Below are positions 37,137-46,898 of a DNA stretch of 64,000 bases, in pieces (position 1 is the stretch's first letter; each line of letters opens with the position of its first letter). Source of the stretch: CAMDKS01 sp964402975 (GTDB lineage: Bacteria > Bdellovibrionota_B > Oligoflexia > Oligoflexales > RGVZ01); NCBI GenBank assembly GCA_964402975.1, contig CAYOEM010000001.1:1-64000 (forward strand), in the 5' to 3' direction. The translations under genes and the position numbers were made by a program. The notes under the pieces are model-generated. The model searched no databases. It saw only the letters and a program-made list of their open reading frames with translations, and was not told where the DNA came from.

Positions 37137-38255
37137 ATGGGTTTCAAATGTGGCATCGTCGGTTTGCCGAACGTGGGTAAATCCACCATCTTTAACGCAC
37201 TAACAGCTGCTGGTGCCGCTTCCGCAAACTATCCTTTTTGCACGATTGATCCAAATGTGGGCCGAGTGGATGTCCCTGACCCAAGACTTGATACAATTTC
37301 GGGCATTATTAAGACCCAGCGCATCGTCCCGACAGCCATGGAGTTTGTCGACATCGCAGGCTTGGTTCGCGGCGCATCAAAGGGTGAAGGACTGGGTAAC
37401 CAATTTCTTGGACACATCAGGTCAACCGATGCGATTGCGCACGTGGTCAGGTGTTTTGACGATGGCGACATCGTTCACGTTGATGGCTCTGTCAATCCAG
37501 TTCGTGACATCGAAACGATCGATACAGAATTGATTATGGCCGATGTTACCACGGTTGAAGTAGCCCTGGAGCGAAACCGTAAACTAAACAAAAGCGGCAA
37601 CAAGAAATTTGCTGCGATCGTCTCCATGCTGGAAGCTCTTAACACACATCTTCAAGGCATTAAACCAGCTCGTATGTTTCCTTTAGAAACGTTTGTCGGA
37701 GAAATATTAGAAGTCAATGACGCCTGGCGAGATCTTCATTTGATTACGGCCAAGCCCATTTTATACGTCTGTAATGTGGAGGAATCCATGTGCGACGGAA
37801 CGAAAGACAATAAATATACGCTGGCTGTCAAGGAACGAGCAAAAACCGAAAAAGCGCAGACAGTTATTATTAGCGGTAAAATCGAAGAAGAACTGATTCA
37901 GCTCGATCTCGAGTCAAGAAAAGAAATGCTGGCCTCTCTCGGGGTCGAAGAGCCTGGACTCAATCGTCTCATTCGCGCCGGCTACGAAACGCTCAAACTT
38001 CAAACTTACTTCACGGCTGGCGAAAAAGAGGTTCACGCCTGGACAATCAACCGAGGCGACAAGGCGCCACAAGCCGCAGGTAAAATTCACTCCGATTTTG
38101 AACGAGGATTTATTTGCGCGGAGGTTTACTCCATTGAAGACCTCGTGCGAACTGGGAGTAAAAACAAACTGAAGGAACAGGGCCTCATACGAACTGAAGG
38201 TCGCGAGTACACGGTAAAAGACGGTGACGTCATGGAGTTTAGGTTCAACGTCTAA
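37137..38255 (+). CDS. ychF: YchF/OLA1 P-loop ATPase
   Basis: 372 residues, full length. G1 loop GLPNVGKST at 9-17, followed by FNALT...NYPFCTIDPNVG, a central DIAGLVRGASKGEGLGNQFL G3 region, NVEE in place of the NKxD specificity motif (so ATP is preferred over GTP in this family), and a C-terminal TGS domain (QTYFTAGEKEVHAWTI...GDVMEFRFNV). It is a ribosome-associated ATPase linked to stress responses. In an operon with yajQ. Confidence 0.97.
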   Translation: MGFKCGIVGLPNVGKSTIFNALTAAGAASANYPFCTIDPNVGRVDVPDPRLDTISGIIKTQRIVPTAMEFVDIAGLVRGASKGEGLGNQFLGHIRSTDAIAHVVRCFDDGDIVHVDGSVNPVRDIETIDTELIMADVTTVEVALERNRKLNKSGNKKFAAIVSMLEALNTHLQGIKPARMFPLETFVGEILEVNDAWRDLHLITAKPILYVCNVEESMCDGTKDNKYTLAVKERAKTEKAQTVIISGKIEEELIQLDLESRKEMLASLGVEEPGLNRLIRAGYETLKLQTYFTAGEKEVHAWTINRGDKAPQAAGKIHSDFERGFICAEVYSIEDLVRTGSKNKLKEQGLIRTEGREYTVKDGDVMEFRFNV

Positions 38256-38284
38256 TTTTTAGCAATTCGAAGGAGCATACCCGG

Positions 38285-39064
38285 ATGAAAACAGCACTTA
38301 TCACCGGAGCAAGCGCAGGACTCGGCGTCGATTTTGCACACATTCTTGCCGAACGTCGCATCAACTTAATTTTGACCGCTCGAAATGAAGAGCGACTGAA
38401 CGAACTGTCTCACAAGCTTACGAAGACCTACAACATAACTTGCCATGTAATTCGTTCCGATCTCGCACACGCTGGCAGCGCCAAAAATCTGATGGACGAA
38501 ATTCACAACCGAAAACTCAAGGTCGACATTCTGATTAATAATGCTGGCTATGGGCTCTGGGGGCCTTTTGCATCCTCCGAATTCAAGGAAATGGCGGGGA
38601 TGATTCAACTGAACGTGAACACCTTGACGGAGTTGACGCGATTGGCACTCCCCCACATGACGGATCAAAAAGCAGGCTATATTCTAAATGTCGCGTCAAC
38701 CGCAGCGTTCCAACCCGGTCCTTGGATGGGCGTATATTACGCCACTAAAGCGTATGTTTTGTCATTCGGTGAAGCCCTGGCTGAAGAACTAAAAAACACA
38801 GGCGTATCCGTTACAACTCTCTGTCCAGGTCCAACAAAAACGGAGTTTTTCGATCGCGCTCGGATGGGTGATTCCCGAATGAAGCGCATGCTGTTTGCTG
38901 ACTCTATGGCTTGCGCACGAACCGGAATTGATGCCATGTTTCAAAAACGAGCTGTAGTTGTCGACGGCATGATGAACTGGGTCTTCACGCTCACGTCAAG
39001 AGTTCTTCCAAGAGCCACGATGCGACGCGTTGCAGGCTTAATCAACGCCTCCGCCTCAAACTAA
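38285..39064 (+). CDS. Short-chain dehydrogenase/reductase
   Basis: 259 residues. Classical SDR: TGASAGLG at 7-14 (dinucleotide binding), NNAGYGLWG, VASTAAF with the catalytic Ser, and Y151-x3-K155. AAGGAG precedes the ATG. It would be an NAD(P)H-dependent oxidoreductase; no substrate can be named. It is the third gene of the yajQ-ychF unit, 29 bp downstream of ychF. Confidence 0.9.
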   Translation: MKTALITGASAGLGVDFAHILAERRINLILTARNEERLNELSHKLTKTYNITCHVIRSDLAHAGSAKNLMDEIHNRKLKVDILINNAGYGLWGPFASSEFKEMAGMIQLNVNTLTELTRLALPHMTDQKAGYILNVASTAAFQPGPWMGVYYATKAYVLSFGEALAEELKNTGVSVTTLCPGPTKTEFFDRARMGDSRMKRMLFADSMACARTGIDAMFQKRAVVVDGMMNWVFTLTSRVLPRATMRRVAGLINASASN

Positions 39065-39256
39065 AAGAAATACGCGTCTAAAAATCTCGAAGCCAAAATG
39101 ATGCGCTCATGCCATTTTGACCAGAACGCGGTCATATCGTCGCTTTATTTAGGGCAACGCGATGGTTCATTGCGAAAAATCGTTGAGAAGCTCAACGGCT
39201 GCTATTACATGCTCATCTCGGGTATAAACCCAAACACATGAATAAGGAGATGCACC

Positions 39257-39847
39257 ATGAAAGTAATCCGTTTTATCCCAGTCATAGCTTCAACTCTAGC
39301 GTTGATAGCTCTACAATCGTGCGGAAACAAGACAGATGCTGCTCATCAAAATGAGAGAGACGAAACTCGAGCATCCGTCGAATCAAGGTTACCGGATGCC
39401 ACAGTGATTGCTGTGCCTGTGGACCAGAATAATCAGGAGATGCCTGACCGTGCTGAGTTAAGAGTCATCCCAAATAGCCCTGAGACCTTAAGTGGCGAAC
39501 AAATCATGACCGCTTATAAAAACGGCCATCGTCCAGACCGGGTGATTGACGAGATGGACGAAACCTCGTCCAGCGAATCCTTTCAGGGCTGGGGAAATTA
39601 TCGTCACATTGGCCAACCGGGCTTCGGTTATGGCGATTTTAATCAATATCAGCCCATTTACTATCACGGCGGAAATCCATTTTTTTGGCGCTTTTTCAAC
39701 CAGCATCGATGCGGCAATACGAATTACTACTATTATCACCGCCGCCCACAGCCTTGGCAAAATCCATGGAACAGGCCAGCACCTGGACCCTTTAATTCTG
39801 GCGCACCGAACCCTTACGGCCCTATACAGCCTATTGGTTACTACTGA
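39257..39847 (+). CDS. Lipoprotein with Asn/Pro/Tyr-rich C-terminus
   Basis: 196 residues. AAGGAG lies upstream of the ATG. Lipoprotein signal with Cys22 (ALQSC). The C-terminal ~90 residues are low in complexity and rich in Gly, Asn, Tyr, Pro, Phe and Trp (FGYGDFNQYQPIYYHGG, NTNYYYYHRRPQPWQNPW). This looks disordered or surface-exposed. No family recognised. It is followed by a strong terminator. Confidence 0.75.
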   Translation: MKVIRFIPVIASTLALIALQSCGNKTDAAHQNERDETRASVESRLPDATVIAVPVDQNNQEMPDRAELRVIPNSPETLSGEQIMTAYKNGHRPDRVIDEMDETSSSESFQGWGNYRHIGQPGFGYGDFNQYQPIYYHGGNPFFWRFFNQHRCGNTNYYYYHRRPQPWQNPWNRPAPGPFNSGAPNPYGPIQPIGYY

Positions 39848-39861
39848 TTTGCTATAGCTAA

Positions 39862-39906
39862 AAAGTGCTGACGTAAATTCCTAATGACGTCAGCACTTTC
39901 TTTTTA
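39862..39906. terminator. Strong terminator between convergent genes
   Basis: Perfect 13-bp stem aaagtgctgacgt (39862-39874) with its complement at 39887-39899, a 12-base loop, and CTTTTT after it. It lies 15 bp after the lipoprotein stop and before the convergent QEGLA gene; the A run on the left lets it serve both strands. Confidence 0.9.
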
Positions 39907-39936
39907 AGCAGTCAAAATTCTCGGACTAAAAATGAA

Positions 39937-41205
39937 TCAATCTAATGCTCCAAAATCAACTAAGTCCGTCGCAAAATCCTCAAGCCTTATATCATCCAAC
40001 TGCAACCGATTTGAGAAAGCGTTATAACACAAGTATGTTGCAAGCCCCTGCCTATTTGCCACCCACGGCGGCAGATACTGGGCCGGCGAAACCCAGCCAT
40101 CCGTGAAAGACCCTTCAAGTTTTATGACGTCACTGATCGTCATCCGGCCGGCAAAAAGCCTTTGTGGATAGTCTAACTTTCGACCCTGGATTGCCTTTCT
40201 AAGAAAGGTATGTACCGTTAGTAAACCCTTTAGATATACACAGTCTTTGGTAAAAATATTGGTGCCATGGACGTCGCCGCCACGAAAAATTCTCGCCGCC
40301 GATTGAAAACTTTCTTTCTCGGACTGCCCTGAGGAAAGGAAGAATTTGAAGACCTCGATAAAATCAGCACCCTGCAAGGCAGCGTGAATCCCCTGAATAC
40401 GCAGCGCAATTCGCCGCAATCTCGCGAGATCCATTGTGCCAGTTATCAATTCTGCAAAAGTGGCTAAACCCTCCTGTGTTGCTGTTGTTCTCGGAGATCC
40501 CAGCCCCATACTTTTTAGCCACGGTTGGCGCCTTCCATTAAGCATGGTGGCAGAATGAACAAAGACCTCATGCTGGATCAACTGCTCCACCTCGTGGTTT
40601 GAAAAATAACTATCACCTCTGACCCTAACTCTTTCACTGCCAGCAGCGGCTTTGCTCGTTAAATCGTCGTCGACAAGAACTTTAATCCCATAGTCTTTAA
40701 AAAATTCATCGGCTCGCTGTTTTATCTTTTTTGCAGCGTCGTCACTTTTGAGTGTAGCCGCGTCCTCGTCATCAACACCCACCATGGCGCTAAAGTCTGT
40801 CGTGATTTTTATAAAGTCAGCGGCCAAATCAAGATTTGATACGAGGCCAATTTTCTCATCTGGGCGACCATAAAGAACTTCACTGCACTCTCGAAACGCG
40901 GCGGTACCAAGTGACTCAAGCATCTGAGCTGCGATCTGGTAACTTTTTGCCGTCTCGATGATGTACGTCCCAACTGGATGCTCATCACTGGTGTTTTTTT
41001 GGATTTGATTTAGCGCGTCACGCTCAGCATGATAGTCAAATCGGGGATAAGTGACCTCCGGCATTTTAGGGTTACCTCGCCGCCAGCGATCTAGAAATTC
41101 GTTAGCTACAGAATCTCCCCAACCTAAGGTACTTAAAATTTTTATACCCTTACTTGCAGCCACTAACTGCTTATCAAGCTCGGCGAATCTCTCGTTTGAC
41201 TCCAC
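39937..41205 (-). CDS. QEGLA-motif (DUF1704) putative tyrosine carboxypeptidase-like metalloprotein
   Basis: 422 residues. It has H212-E-V-F-V-H217 (HExxxH zinc motif) and Q244-E-G-L-A (second Glu), the marks of the DUF1704 family annotated as 'flavohemoglobin expression-modulating QEGLA motif protein'. The same fold and HExxxH + Glu site occur in the animal tubulin detyrosinase MATCAP. Here it would be a cytoplasmic zinc peptidase, since no signal peptide is seen; the bacterial substrate is unknown. It starts 21 bp after the thioredoxin-like gene and is probably co-transcribed with it. Confidence 0.85.
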   Translation of the reverse strand: MESNERFAELDKQLVAASKGIKILSTLGWGDSVANEFLDRWRRGNPKMPEVTYPRFDYHAERDALNQIQKNTSDEHPVGTYIIETAKSYQIAAQMLESLGTAAFRECSEVLYGRPDEKIGLVSNLDLAADFIKITTDFSAMVGVDDEDAATLKSDDAAKKIKQRADEFFKDYGIKVLVDDDLTSKAAAGSERVRVRGDSYFSNHEVEQLIQHEVFVHSATMLNGRRQPWLKSMGLGSPRTTATQEGLATFAELITGTMDLARLRRIALRIQGIHAALQGADFIEVFKFFLSSGQSEKESFQSAARIFRGGDVHGTNIFTKDCVYLKGLLTVHTFLRKAIQGRKLDYPQRLFAGRMTISDVIKLEGSFTDGWVSPAQYLPPWVANRQGLATYLCYNAFSNRLQLDDIRLEDFATDLVDFGALD

Positions 41206-41226
41206 TGTCTAACTCCGTGAGACTTA

Positions 41227-41745
41227 TTAATTGAATAATCGAGCCCAAAAAGTATGGAGCATTATACCAAATTTTGACGAATAACCGACTGCTCTTGATC
41301 GAATAACGGAATCTTGATCTACGATAAAGTAGCTAGGATAAGCTGATACACCCCATGCACGGCCCGTAAATTCATTACCCAAATAAACATCAGGCTCGAT
41401 TCGGTTTTCATGGATAAATCGAATCACATCCTCTTTGGATTCGTAGTCTAAGGCGACAATTTGAATATTGAGATCGGGCATCTGGCGCCGAATTTCATTC
41501 AGGTTACCCATACTCAGTTTGCACACACCGCACCAAGGCGCGAAAAAATAGACTAATGAAATCTGCCCTTCCCTTACATCTGGCACAAAAGCTGGCTGGC
41601 CCGCCAAATCAATGAGCTGTGACTTCGGAGATGAACCGGACGCCAAATTCCGGGTTTTCCAGTAATTCATCCCGCCTATGACCAGTGAGATCAGGGCAAG
41701 ATGAATAAGGACTGCTTTGATTGGCTTGATAAAAACTTGTTTCAT
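41227..41745 (-). CDS. Membrane-anchored thioredoxin-like (TlpA/ResA type) protein
   Basis: 172 residues from ATG 41745, preferred over 41808 because GAGGG lies before it and the longer frame would run through the upstream hairpin. An N-terminal anchor at residues ~11-27 places the domain in the periplasm. The thioredoxin fold has FFAPWC72-G-V-C75, a TlpA/ResA-type active site, and a cis-Pro loop (SAYPSYFIVD). It probably reduces or oxidises envelope proteins. Confidence 0.87.
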   Translation of the reverse strand: MKQVFIKPIKAVLIHLALISLVIGGMNYWKTRNLASGSSPKSQLIDLAGQPAFVPDVREGQISLVYFFAPWCGVCKLSMGNLNEIRRQMPDLNIQIVALDYESKEDVIRFIHENRIEPDVYLGNEFTGRAWGVSAYPSYFIVDQDSVIRSRAVGYSSKFGIMLHTFWARLFN

Positions 41746-41779
41746 GACACCCTCAGCAACCGCGCCCTCATTGCCAATA

Positions 41780-41815
41780 TAACAGAAAGCCGGAGCTGCC
41801 TTGAACAACTCCGGC
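41780..41815 (-). terminator. Possible terminator after the HNH lipoprotein gene
   Basis: On the minus strand GCCGGAG...CTCCGGC (plus-strand 41809-41815 with 41789-41795) is followed by TTTCTGTTAT. The stem is good but the T run is weak. It lies 25 bp after the HNH gene's stop. Confidence 0.55.
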
Positions 41816-41839
41816 CATCTATTTTCTAAAAATCAAATT

Positions 41840-42412
41840 TTAGAACCGTGATTCAAGCTTACGAAGCTCTTCTGGAGCATCAAAAGGACGTTGCTTGATC
41901 TCAAGCAAGATACGCACAGCCTCGGCCTGTTTAATCTTACCAGCGGCAAGTGTCTCACATAAAAATGGCTCTAAAGGGTCGGTGTTTTCATAGATCACTT
42001 TGTGTTGCGGCCACAAGTTATCGGAGTTGTTACTGCCGCCAAGACAGAGAGGTATCAGGTGATCGATCTTAAATTCACTACGCTCCATCTCGAGCGTGCT
42101 AAATCCGTACTCGCGATCATAGTGTACGAATCTTTCATGCTTTTGCTCTTTATCGACATTTCGTTCACAGTACTTGACGTGCTCAGGATAACGGTAGGTG
42201 TTCGACTTTTCGCAAAGAGAACCGGGCGTAGACTCCTTGCGAGGGGTGTGAGGAAACCGGCCTTCGCTCGGCACTTCAACGCCTCTTTTGACCAATGAAT
42301 CCCAATTTTGTGAGTCTTTTTCGACAAATTTCAGCTGACTGGCGTCGTCGCGAGAGCCGCAGCTAACCGTAGAAACCGCCAAAACCAAAACAGATGCGAG
42401 GAACATTCTCAT
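41840..42412 (-). CDS. HNH-type nuclease, lipoprotein
   Basis: 190 residues. Lipoprotein signal with STVSC (Cys18), so the enzyme is exported. The HNH core is D117-H118-LIPLCLGGSNNSDN-L-W-P-Q136-H137, the usual DH-x-IPL-x-LGGSN...NLWPQ form. HNH nucleases cut DNA with one metal ion. An exported HNH fits DNA scavenging or attack on prey DNA more than intracellular defence. It lies 163 bp downstream of the helicase gene on the same strand, so it could belong to that transcript; the export signal argues against a shared intracellular role. Confidence 0.8.
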   Translation of the reverse strand: MRMFLASVLVLAVSTVSCGSRDDASQLKFVEKDSQNWDSLVKRGVEVPSEGRFPHTPRKESTPGSLCEKSNTYRYPEHVKYCERNVDKEQKHERFVHYDREYGFSTLEMERSEFKIDHLIPLCLGGSNNSDNLWPQHKVIYENTDPLEPFLCETLAAGKIKQAEAVRILLEIKQRPFDAPEELRKLESRF

Positions 42413-42575
42413 TTCTTCTCTCCTATAGACGGACCTTTTACGGGGCCCGGTAGAAACACCATTCCAATTAATGGCTTATACAGGTTCAAATACACGCTTT
42501 TAATGTTCGGACGCCAAGTATCTAGTCGCCTTCGGGCAAATGTGCAACCCCTAATCCTTCAACACGCTAAATTAT

Positions 42576-45500
42576 CTAATTTTTTTGGGAGGAAAGCCAG
42601 TATTGGAGGCGACTAAACCCGCGAGATCTTTGATCTGCCAACTCATGCATGAACAAGAATACGGGGCGCATGCGGGGTTCGGACCTACATAATTGGAAGT
42701 AGTAATCAACCACGTCTTCGGCGCAATGAGTATGCCAGTCGAAGCCGCAGAGGTCTACAACACCCAGACTTGGATCCTTGGGCAGACTCGGATTAATCAC
42801 CAAGTCGACTTTGTACCTGGGATCTCCGACCACAACACTGGTTTGAATCTTCGCACTGGCAACCGACTGGGCCGATTTTGAAAGAACATGTTCCAAAACA
42901 GCCCTCATCAAATCGCCTGATGATCTGCGCCACGGGAAATACTCTGGACCGGGAGTTTTTTTGCGCTCTACGAATTCCTTCTTTTGCTCCCCCTCACTCT
43001 GCCGCCTCCACGCACGCCATAAAAAGTCTGTGATACTTGCTTTTTCATGATCTAGCTCATCGAATCGCTTGTGCAAGAAGTGAAATGCTTTTGATTTTGG
43101 ACGGCTCATCAACACGTTGAGCTCCCCCCGCCTCTTGTCAGGATCATCCCCATGCCGGAATGCTGTTAGGTTTCCTCTGTTAACGTCCCAAAGATAGAAG
43201 ATGTAAGGACGCTCTTTACCCTGAAGGGCCGCACCAGCACCGTCCAAAACATCTTCGCCCCGATCCAGCTTATGTAGAAATTGGGATTTTTTTGATCTTA
43301 TGTAGGGCTCGTTCTTAAGAAGAAAATAAACGAGAGCAACATCCGTTTCCATGTTTACGCGTCGCCCTGTTTCTTTTTCAATCTCTTTGATTTTTTCTGA
43401 GACCCAAACCAGGTAGCGATCAATCATTTCAGTCTCTATACCCTTAAATTGACCGGTTTCCTGGCGAACGCTATCACTCTTCTCCCTTTCACTCCAATCG
43501 ACCTGCATGGCAGCCTTTTGACCTGCGCGTCTCCATTGCATGACTTTGAGTTCACTGTTGTAGACATATTTATTTGAGTATTCGATGATATCTGGAGGGC
43601 ACCGATAATGTTCATCGAGCATCACACTTGCCTCTTTTATGCCTTTAACGAGTCCAAATATATGACTTCCCCCTCCTTTAATCGCACGAGCTTGCGTCGC
43701 CCTAAGGTGTTCATCGAGATTGAACTCCGCAAAAAGATAATCATCGATGACGCTGTCCTTAGCCAGAACGGTCTGCTTATCGTCGCCAACGACCATAAAT
43801 TTTCGGGCCCGAAGCATCAAAGGCAACGCGTCATCCACCCTGCACTGTGTCGCCTCATCCACAACAACTAAGTCAAATAGTTTCGCCCTGCACGGAAAAA
43901 GAAAGGACACGGCCTGCTTACGCACCAGCCAAATGGGGAACGTTTCAAACAGTTTCTCTTGAAGCTCGTGCCAAACACCGCTAGCCGACTCGAGGGATTC
44001 ATGACCTTTGAGCCCATGAAGCATTCCACCGATGGCCGTTAAAGCGTTACTTTGACCTTCAAATGAGTTCTGCGCGTCAGCGACGATTTTTGCAAGCTTA
44101 CTTACAAAAACGCGTCGAACCAACTCTCCGCGGCGCTGGTCGAGATCATATAGCTTCTCCAAAATCTCCTGAATGCTCGGCATTCGATCGGCAGCATGTC
44201 CAAATGTAAAGCTAGAAGTGGTCGCAAATCGGCACACCTCAAGCGACAAAGGAATGGGACCCTTGTATCCCGGACCCAGTGCTTCATGAATCACCTGGAG
44301 CTGACGCCATACGCCTTCCTTGAAATGCTTCTGCGACCGCAGAATTTTTGAGTGCGAGCGGATAACGGATAAGAGAGCCTTCAAATGCGGCTTTCCTGGA
44401 TGCTGAATCATGCTAGATATCATCCTTACCGCCTGACGAAAACCAGATTCCCCAGCCGGGAAAATCCTCGACCAAATATCATATAAATGACGGTTCACCC
44501 TACTATCACCGGGAGACCCTATAACCTTTGAAAGATCCTCGAGAGACTTTGGTTTCATCTTCAACAGAGCCGTGAGCGTGCCCTCGGCCTGCTCGAGATA
44601 TTTCAACTGATCGGCGCCGACGACATCTGGTACTGAGAATATTTCGTAAAGGTCTTGATCCTTGGACTGATTGAGAAACTCTCTCGCTAACACGAATTCA
44701 CGTACTAAGCTTCGGGCCTGCCGAGACGTCTTTGTAGCTCCGCCAATGCCTCCCATAAATTGCAAGAACTGGACAAACGCTTCGATGTCAGTAAGCGTTG
44801 TTGCATGTCCTCGCTTGGGACTGACCCGCCGTCTAATATCAGTTTTAGGACCCATCCGGGCGTCCATGACTTTACCAATGATCTGCTTCAACTGAGAGAC
44901 CTGGGAATCCAGCTTAGCAAGCTCCCTGACATCCGCATCTGCAGTCTCGGGTTTCCCCTGAAGTTCTCGCGCACTCGAGATGCCTAAGCTCTCCTCTATC
45001 GTTCGGCACCAAGCTCCTAAATCATTGTGACCGCCACTTAGACTATCAATCATCTGGGCAGCCCGATGCCATAGCGTCACCGGATCTACACCACCTGACT
45101 TTGCCCCTTCCTGTAAATATTCAATTATTTTCTCGTTCAGGGCGTGCAGAGCGGCTGCCTGATCGCTCACAATCAAAATTTTTTGCCCGGTACATACCGC
45201 ATGAATAAGGAGATTCATGATCGTGAAGGTCTTACCTGTGCCAGGGGGCCCTTCCAATAGAACCACGTCGTGGGCGTTGAGTTTGTCAAAAAGCCTTCGT
45301 GTACTGGGCGGCCTAAAGACGGGAGTAAATGGTCGTTCAGAAAAAACTCGTGCGCTTTTAGTCACCTCTTTATGCGTTGTGCTTAAAAACCGGCCCGGCA
45401 GGGTTTTCGAAAATTTTTCAGGGCTACGATCAGCTAGTTCCTGCATCATCTCAAGGTCTAATTCTAGAGATTTCTGCAAAGCTCCTACCTGTTTCGATGC

Positions 45501-46862
45501 CCTGTAGACCGCAACACTTTCGGTGTCGCATTCTGCGCCCAAAATATTTAAAGCCGAAAAAAGTCCGCCTTTACCGTTTTCACCTGGCGTACCCAGAAAT
45601 ATCTCGCGTGTACGCGCAAAAATATCATCGGCAACCGGAAATTGTCGTGACAAATAGATCCGTCCGAGGCGCCCGTTATACTCAATGTGCTGAGCGAGTA
45701 ACGTCTTAAAAAAATGATCGACGGCGGTTTCAGGATTAGAGTCCCGTGAGAATGTTTCGACGAGGGTTGCCAGTGCCAAATGGTTGAGATACACCCGCGC
45801 ACTCTCGCCACTTTCAATGAGAATCTGACGACCTGATTCCGCAATCGAAACTGGGACATAATATAGTGGGAACCGAAACGTCTTCAACTCCCCTGATGGC
45901 GATTTAAAAATCGCGTCAATAATCTCAAAACCCAAAAAATACTCAGTCTTATCATCACTCAAAAACACATCTCGCATGTCTTTTATGTCAGCACTTGAAA
46001 GCTCGCACCGAAGCGTCTTGTTCTTCATCAACTTCACTTCCGACGACATGATCGGCAGTGACCACACGTGGCGTGATCCCCCCTCTCTGCGACCTTGATC
46101 AGATGCGTTGCCTTTCGGTTGGCGGTCTGGCGTCCTTTGGTCTGTAGCTCCAAAAAGCGCTTGATAGTCGACGGCCCACACCTTCTGTAGATCACGCTCG
46201 CCCAGTCGACTTTTAAATGCTTTTAGATCCGCAATCTGGGCTGATTTGGTTGGACCCTTACGTTCTGACGTCAAACCATCGCCACTCACATCTAAATTTT
46301 TTAGCCCGAGTGCGGCCCTTTGACCTACGGGTGGTACATATTTTTCAACCTGACTCAAAACGTCAGTACGAAGCGCAAGACCGCTGTTGATACTGTCCGA
46401 CGCCTCAGCAAACGTGAATTTAAATAGACGGTGATAGGCCAGAATACGTCCTAACACGTCACTTCCATGTCGTACCCGTGAATCATGCAGCATCTCATCC
46501 AATGCTTTGCCCGCTTCGAGCGTCAAGATAAGTATGCCAGATCCGCCTTCACGACCGTCGACAGCCTCGATACGGACACCCTGGTTATTTGCCTCAAAGC
46601 TAAACTTAGTCTTGCCCTTGAATTCTATGCGGTAATCTTGGGCCTCCTTGGCCTGCATCACTTTTCGAAGCGCGCTCCTGAATAATTCAAATAAAAATCG
46701 CGGGACTATGAGGGTTTCTTTGCGAGCAATATTTTCGATGATATAGCTTTCAAACCCTGAGTCATCGTGCTGACGACGAAGACTCAGCTTAAATCCTCGA
46801 CCCACCGAACGACGAAGTCCAACTTCGATGGATTCCGATGACAATAAACGCTCAATGCCCAT
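42576..46862 (-). CDS. Large SF1 (Upf1-like) helicase with nuclease-like C-terminus
   Basis: 1,428 residues. Superfamily 1 motifs in order: Walker A G538-PPGTGKT545, Ia (ILIVSDQAAALHALNEKI), Walker B VVVDEATQC (D1002-E1003), III (FMVVGDDKQT), IV-like (LDEHYRCPPDIIEYSNKYVY) and VI (RRGELNVLMSRPKSKAF). About 460 residues lie between Walker A and B. The first ~500 residues are of unknown type. The tail (~1300-1428) has KVDLVI (D1353) and VVDLCGFDWH (D1370), resembling the Vsr/DUF559-like nuclease ends of DUF4011-type helicases, but with changed acidic positions. It starts 36 bp after the motB-like gene, as the last gene of a compact unit. Activity on DNA or RNA is expected; a defence role is inferred. 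Confidence 0.85.
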   Translation of the reverse strand: MGIERLLSSESIEVGLRRSVGRGFKLSLRRQHDDSGFESYIIENIARKETLIVPRFLFELFRSALRKVMQAKEAQDYRIEFKGKTKFSFEANNQGVRIEAVDGREGGSGILILTLEAGKALDEMLHDSRVRHGSDVLGRILAYHRLFKFTFAEASDSINSGLALRTDVLSQVEKYVPPVGQRAALGLKNLDVSGDGLTSERKGPTKSAQIADLKAFKSRLGERDLQKVWAVDYQALFGATDQRTPDRQPKGNASDQGRREGGSRHVWSLPIMSSEVKLMKNKTLRCELSSADIKDMRDVFLSDDKTEYFLGFEIIDAIFKSPSGELKTFRFPLYYVPVSIAESGRQILIESGESARVYLNHLALATLVETFSRDSNPETAVDHFFKTLLAQHIEYNGRLGRIYLSRQFPVADDIFARTREIFLGTPGENGKGGLFSALNILGAECDTESVAVYRASKQVGALQKSLELDLEMMQELADRSPEKFSKTLPGRFLSTTHKEVTKSARVFSERPFTPVFRPPSTRRLFDKLNAHDVVLLEGPPGTGKTFTIMNLLIHAVCTGQKILIVSDQAAALHALNEKIIEYLQEGAKSGGVDPVTLWHRAAQMIDSLSGGHNDLGAWCRTIEESLGISSARELQGKPETADADVRELAKLDSQVSQLKQIIGKVMDARMGPKTDIRRRVSPKRGHATTLTDIEAFVQFLQFMGGIGGATKTSRQARSLVREFVLAREFLNQSKDQDLYEIFSVPDVVGADQLKYLEQAEGTLTALLKMKPKSLEDLSKVIGSPGDSRVNRHLYDIWSRIFPAGESGFRQAVRMISSMIQHPGKPHLKALLSVIRSHSKILRSQKHFKEGVWRQLQVIHEALGPGYKGPIPLSLEVCRFATTSSFTFGHAADRMPSIQEILEKLYDLDQRRGELVRRVFVSKLAKIVADAQNSFEGQSNALTAIGGMLHGLKGHESLESASGVWHELQEKLFETFPIWLVRKQAVSFLFPCRAKLFDLVVVDEATQCRVDDALPLMLRARKFMVVGDDKQTVLAKDSVIDDYLFAEFNLDEHLRATQARAIKGGGSHIFGLVKGIKEASVMLDEHYRCPPDIIEYSNKYVYNSELKVMQWRRAGQKAAMQVDWSEREKSDSVRQETGQFKGIETEMIDRYLVWVSEKIKEIEKETGRRVNMETDVALVYFLLKNEPYIRSKKSQFLHKLDRGEDVLDGAGAALQGKERPYIFYLWDVNRGNLTAFRHGDDPDKRRGELNVLMSRPKSKAFHFLHKRFDELDHEKASITDFLWRAWRRQSEGEQKKEFVERKKTPGPEYFPWRRSSGDLMRAVLEHVLSKSAQSVASAKIQTSVVVGDPRYKVDLVINPSLPKDPSLGVVDLCGFDWHTHCAEDVVDYYFQLCRSEPRMRPVFLFMHELADQRSRGFSRLQYWLSSQKN

Positions 46863-46898
46863 AAGCCAGCTCTAGCCCTTTCCACACTCTAAACAATC

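Noticed and set aside
41840..42412. HNH protein as the ZorE effector of the stator-helicase unit
   Set aside because: It carries a lipoprotein signal (Cys18) and a 163-bp gap separates it from the helicase gene; ZorE acts inside the cell.
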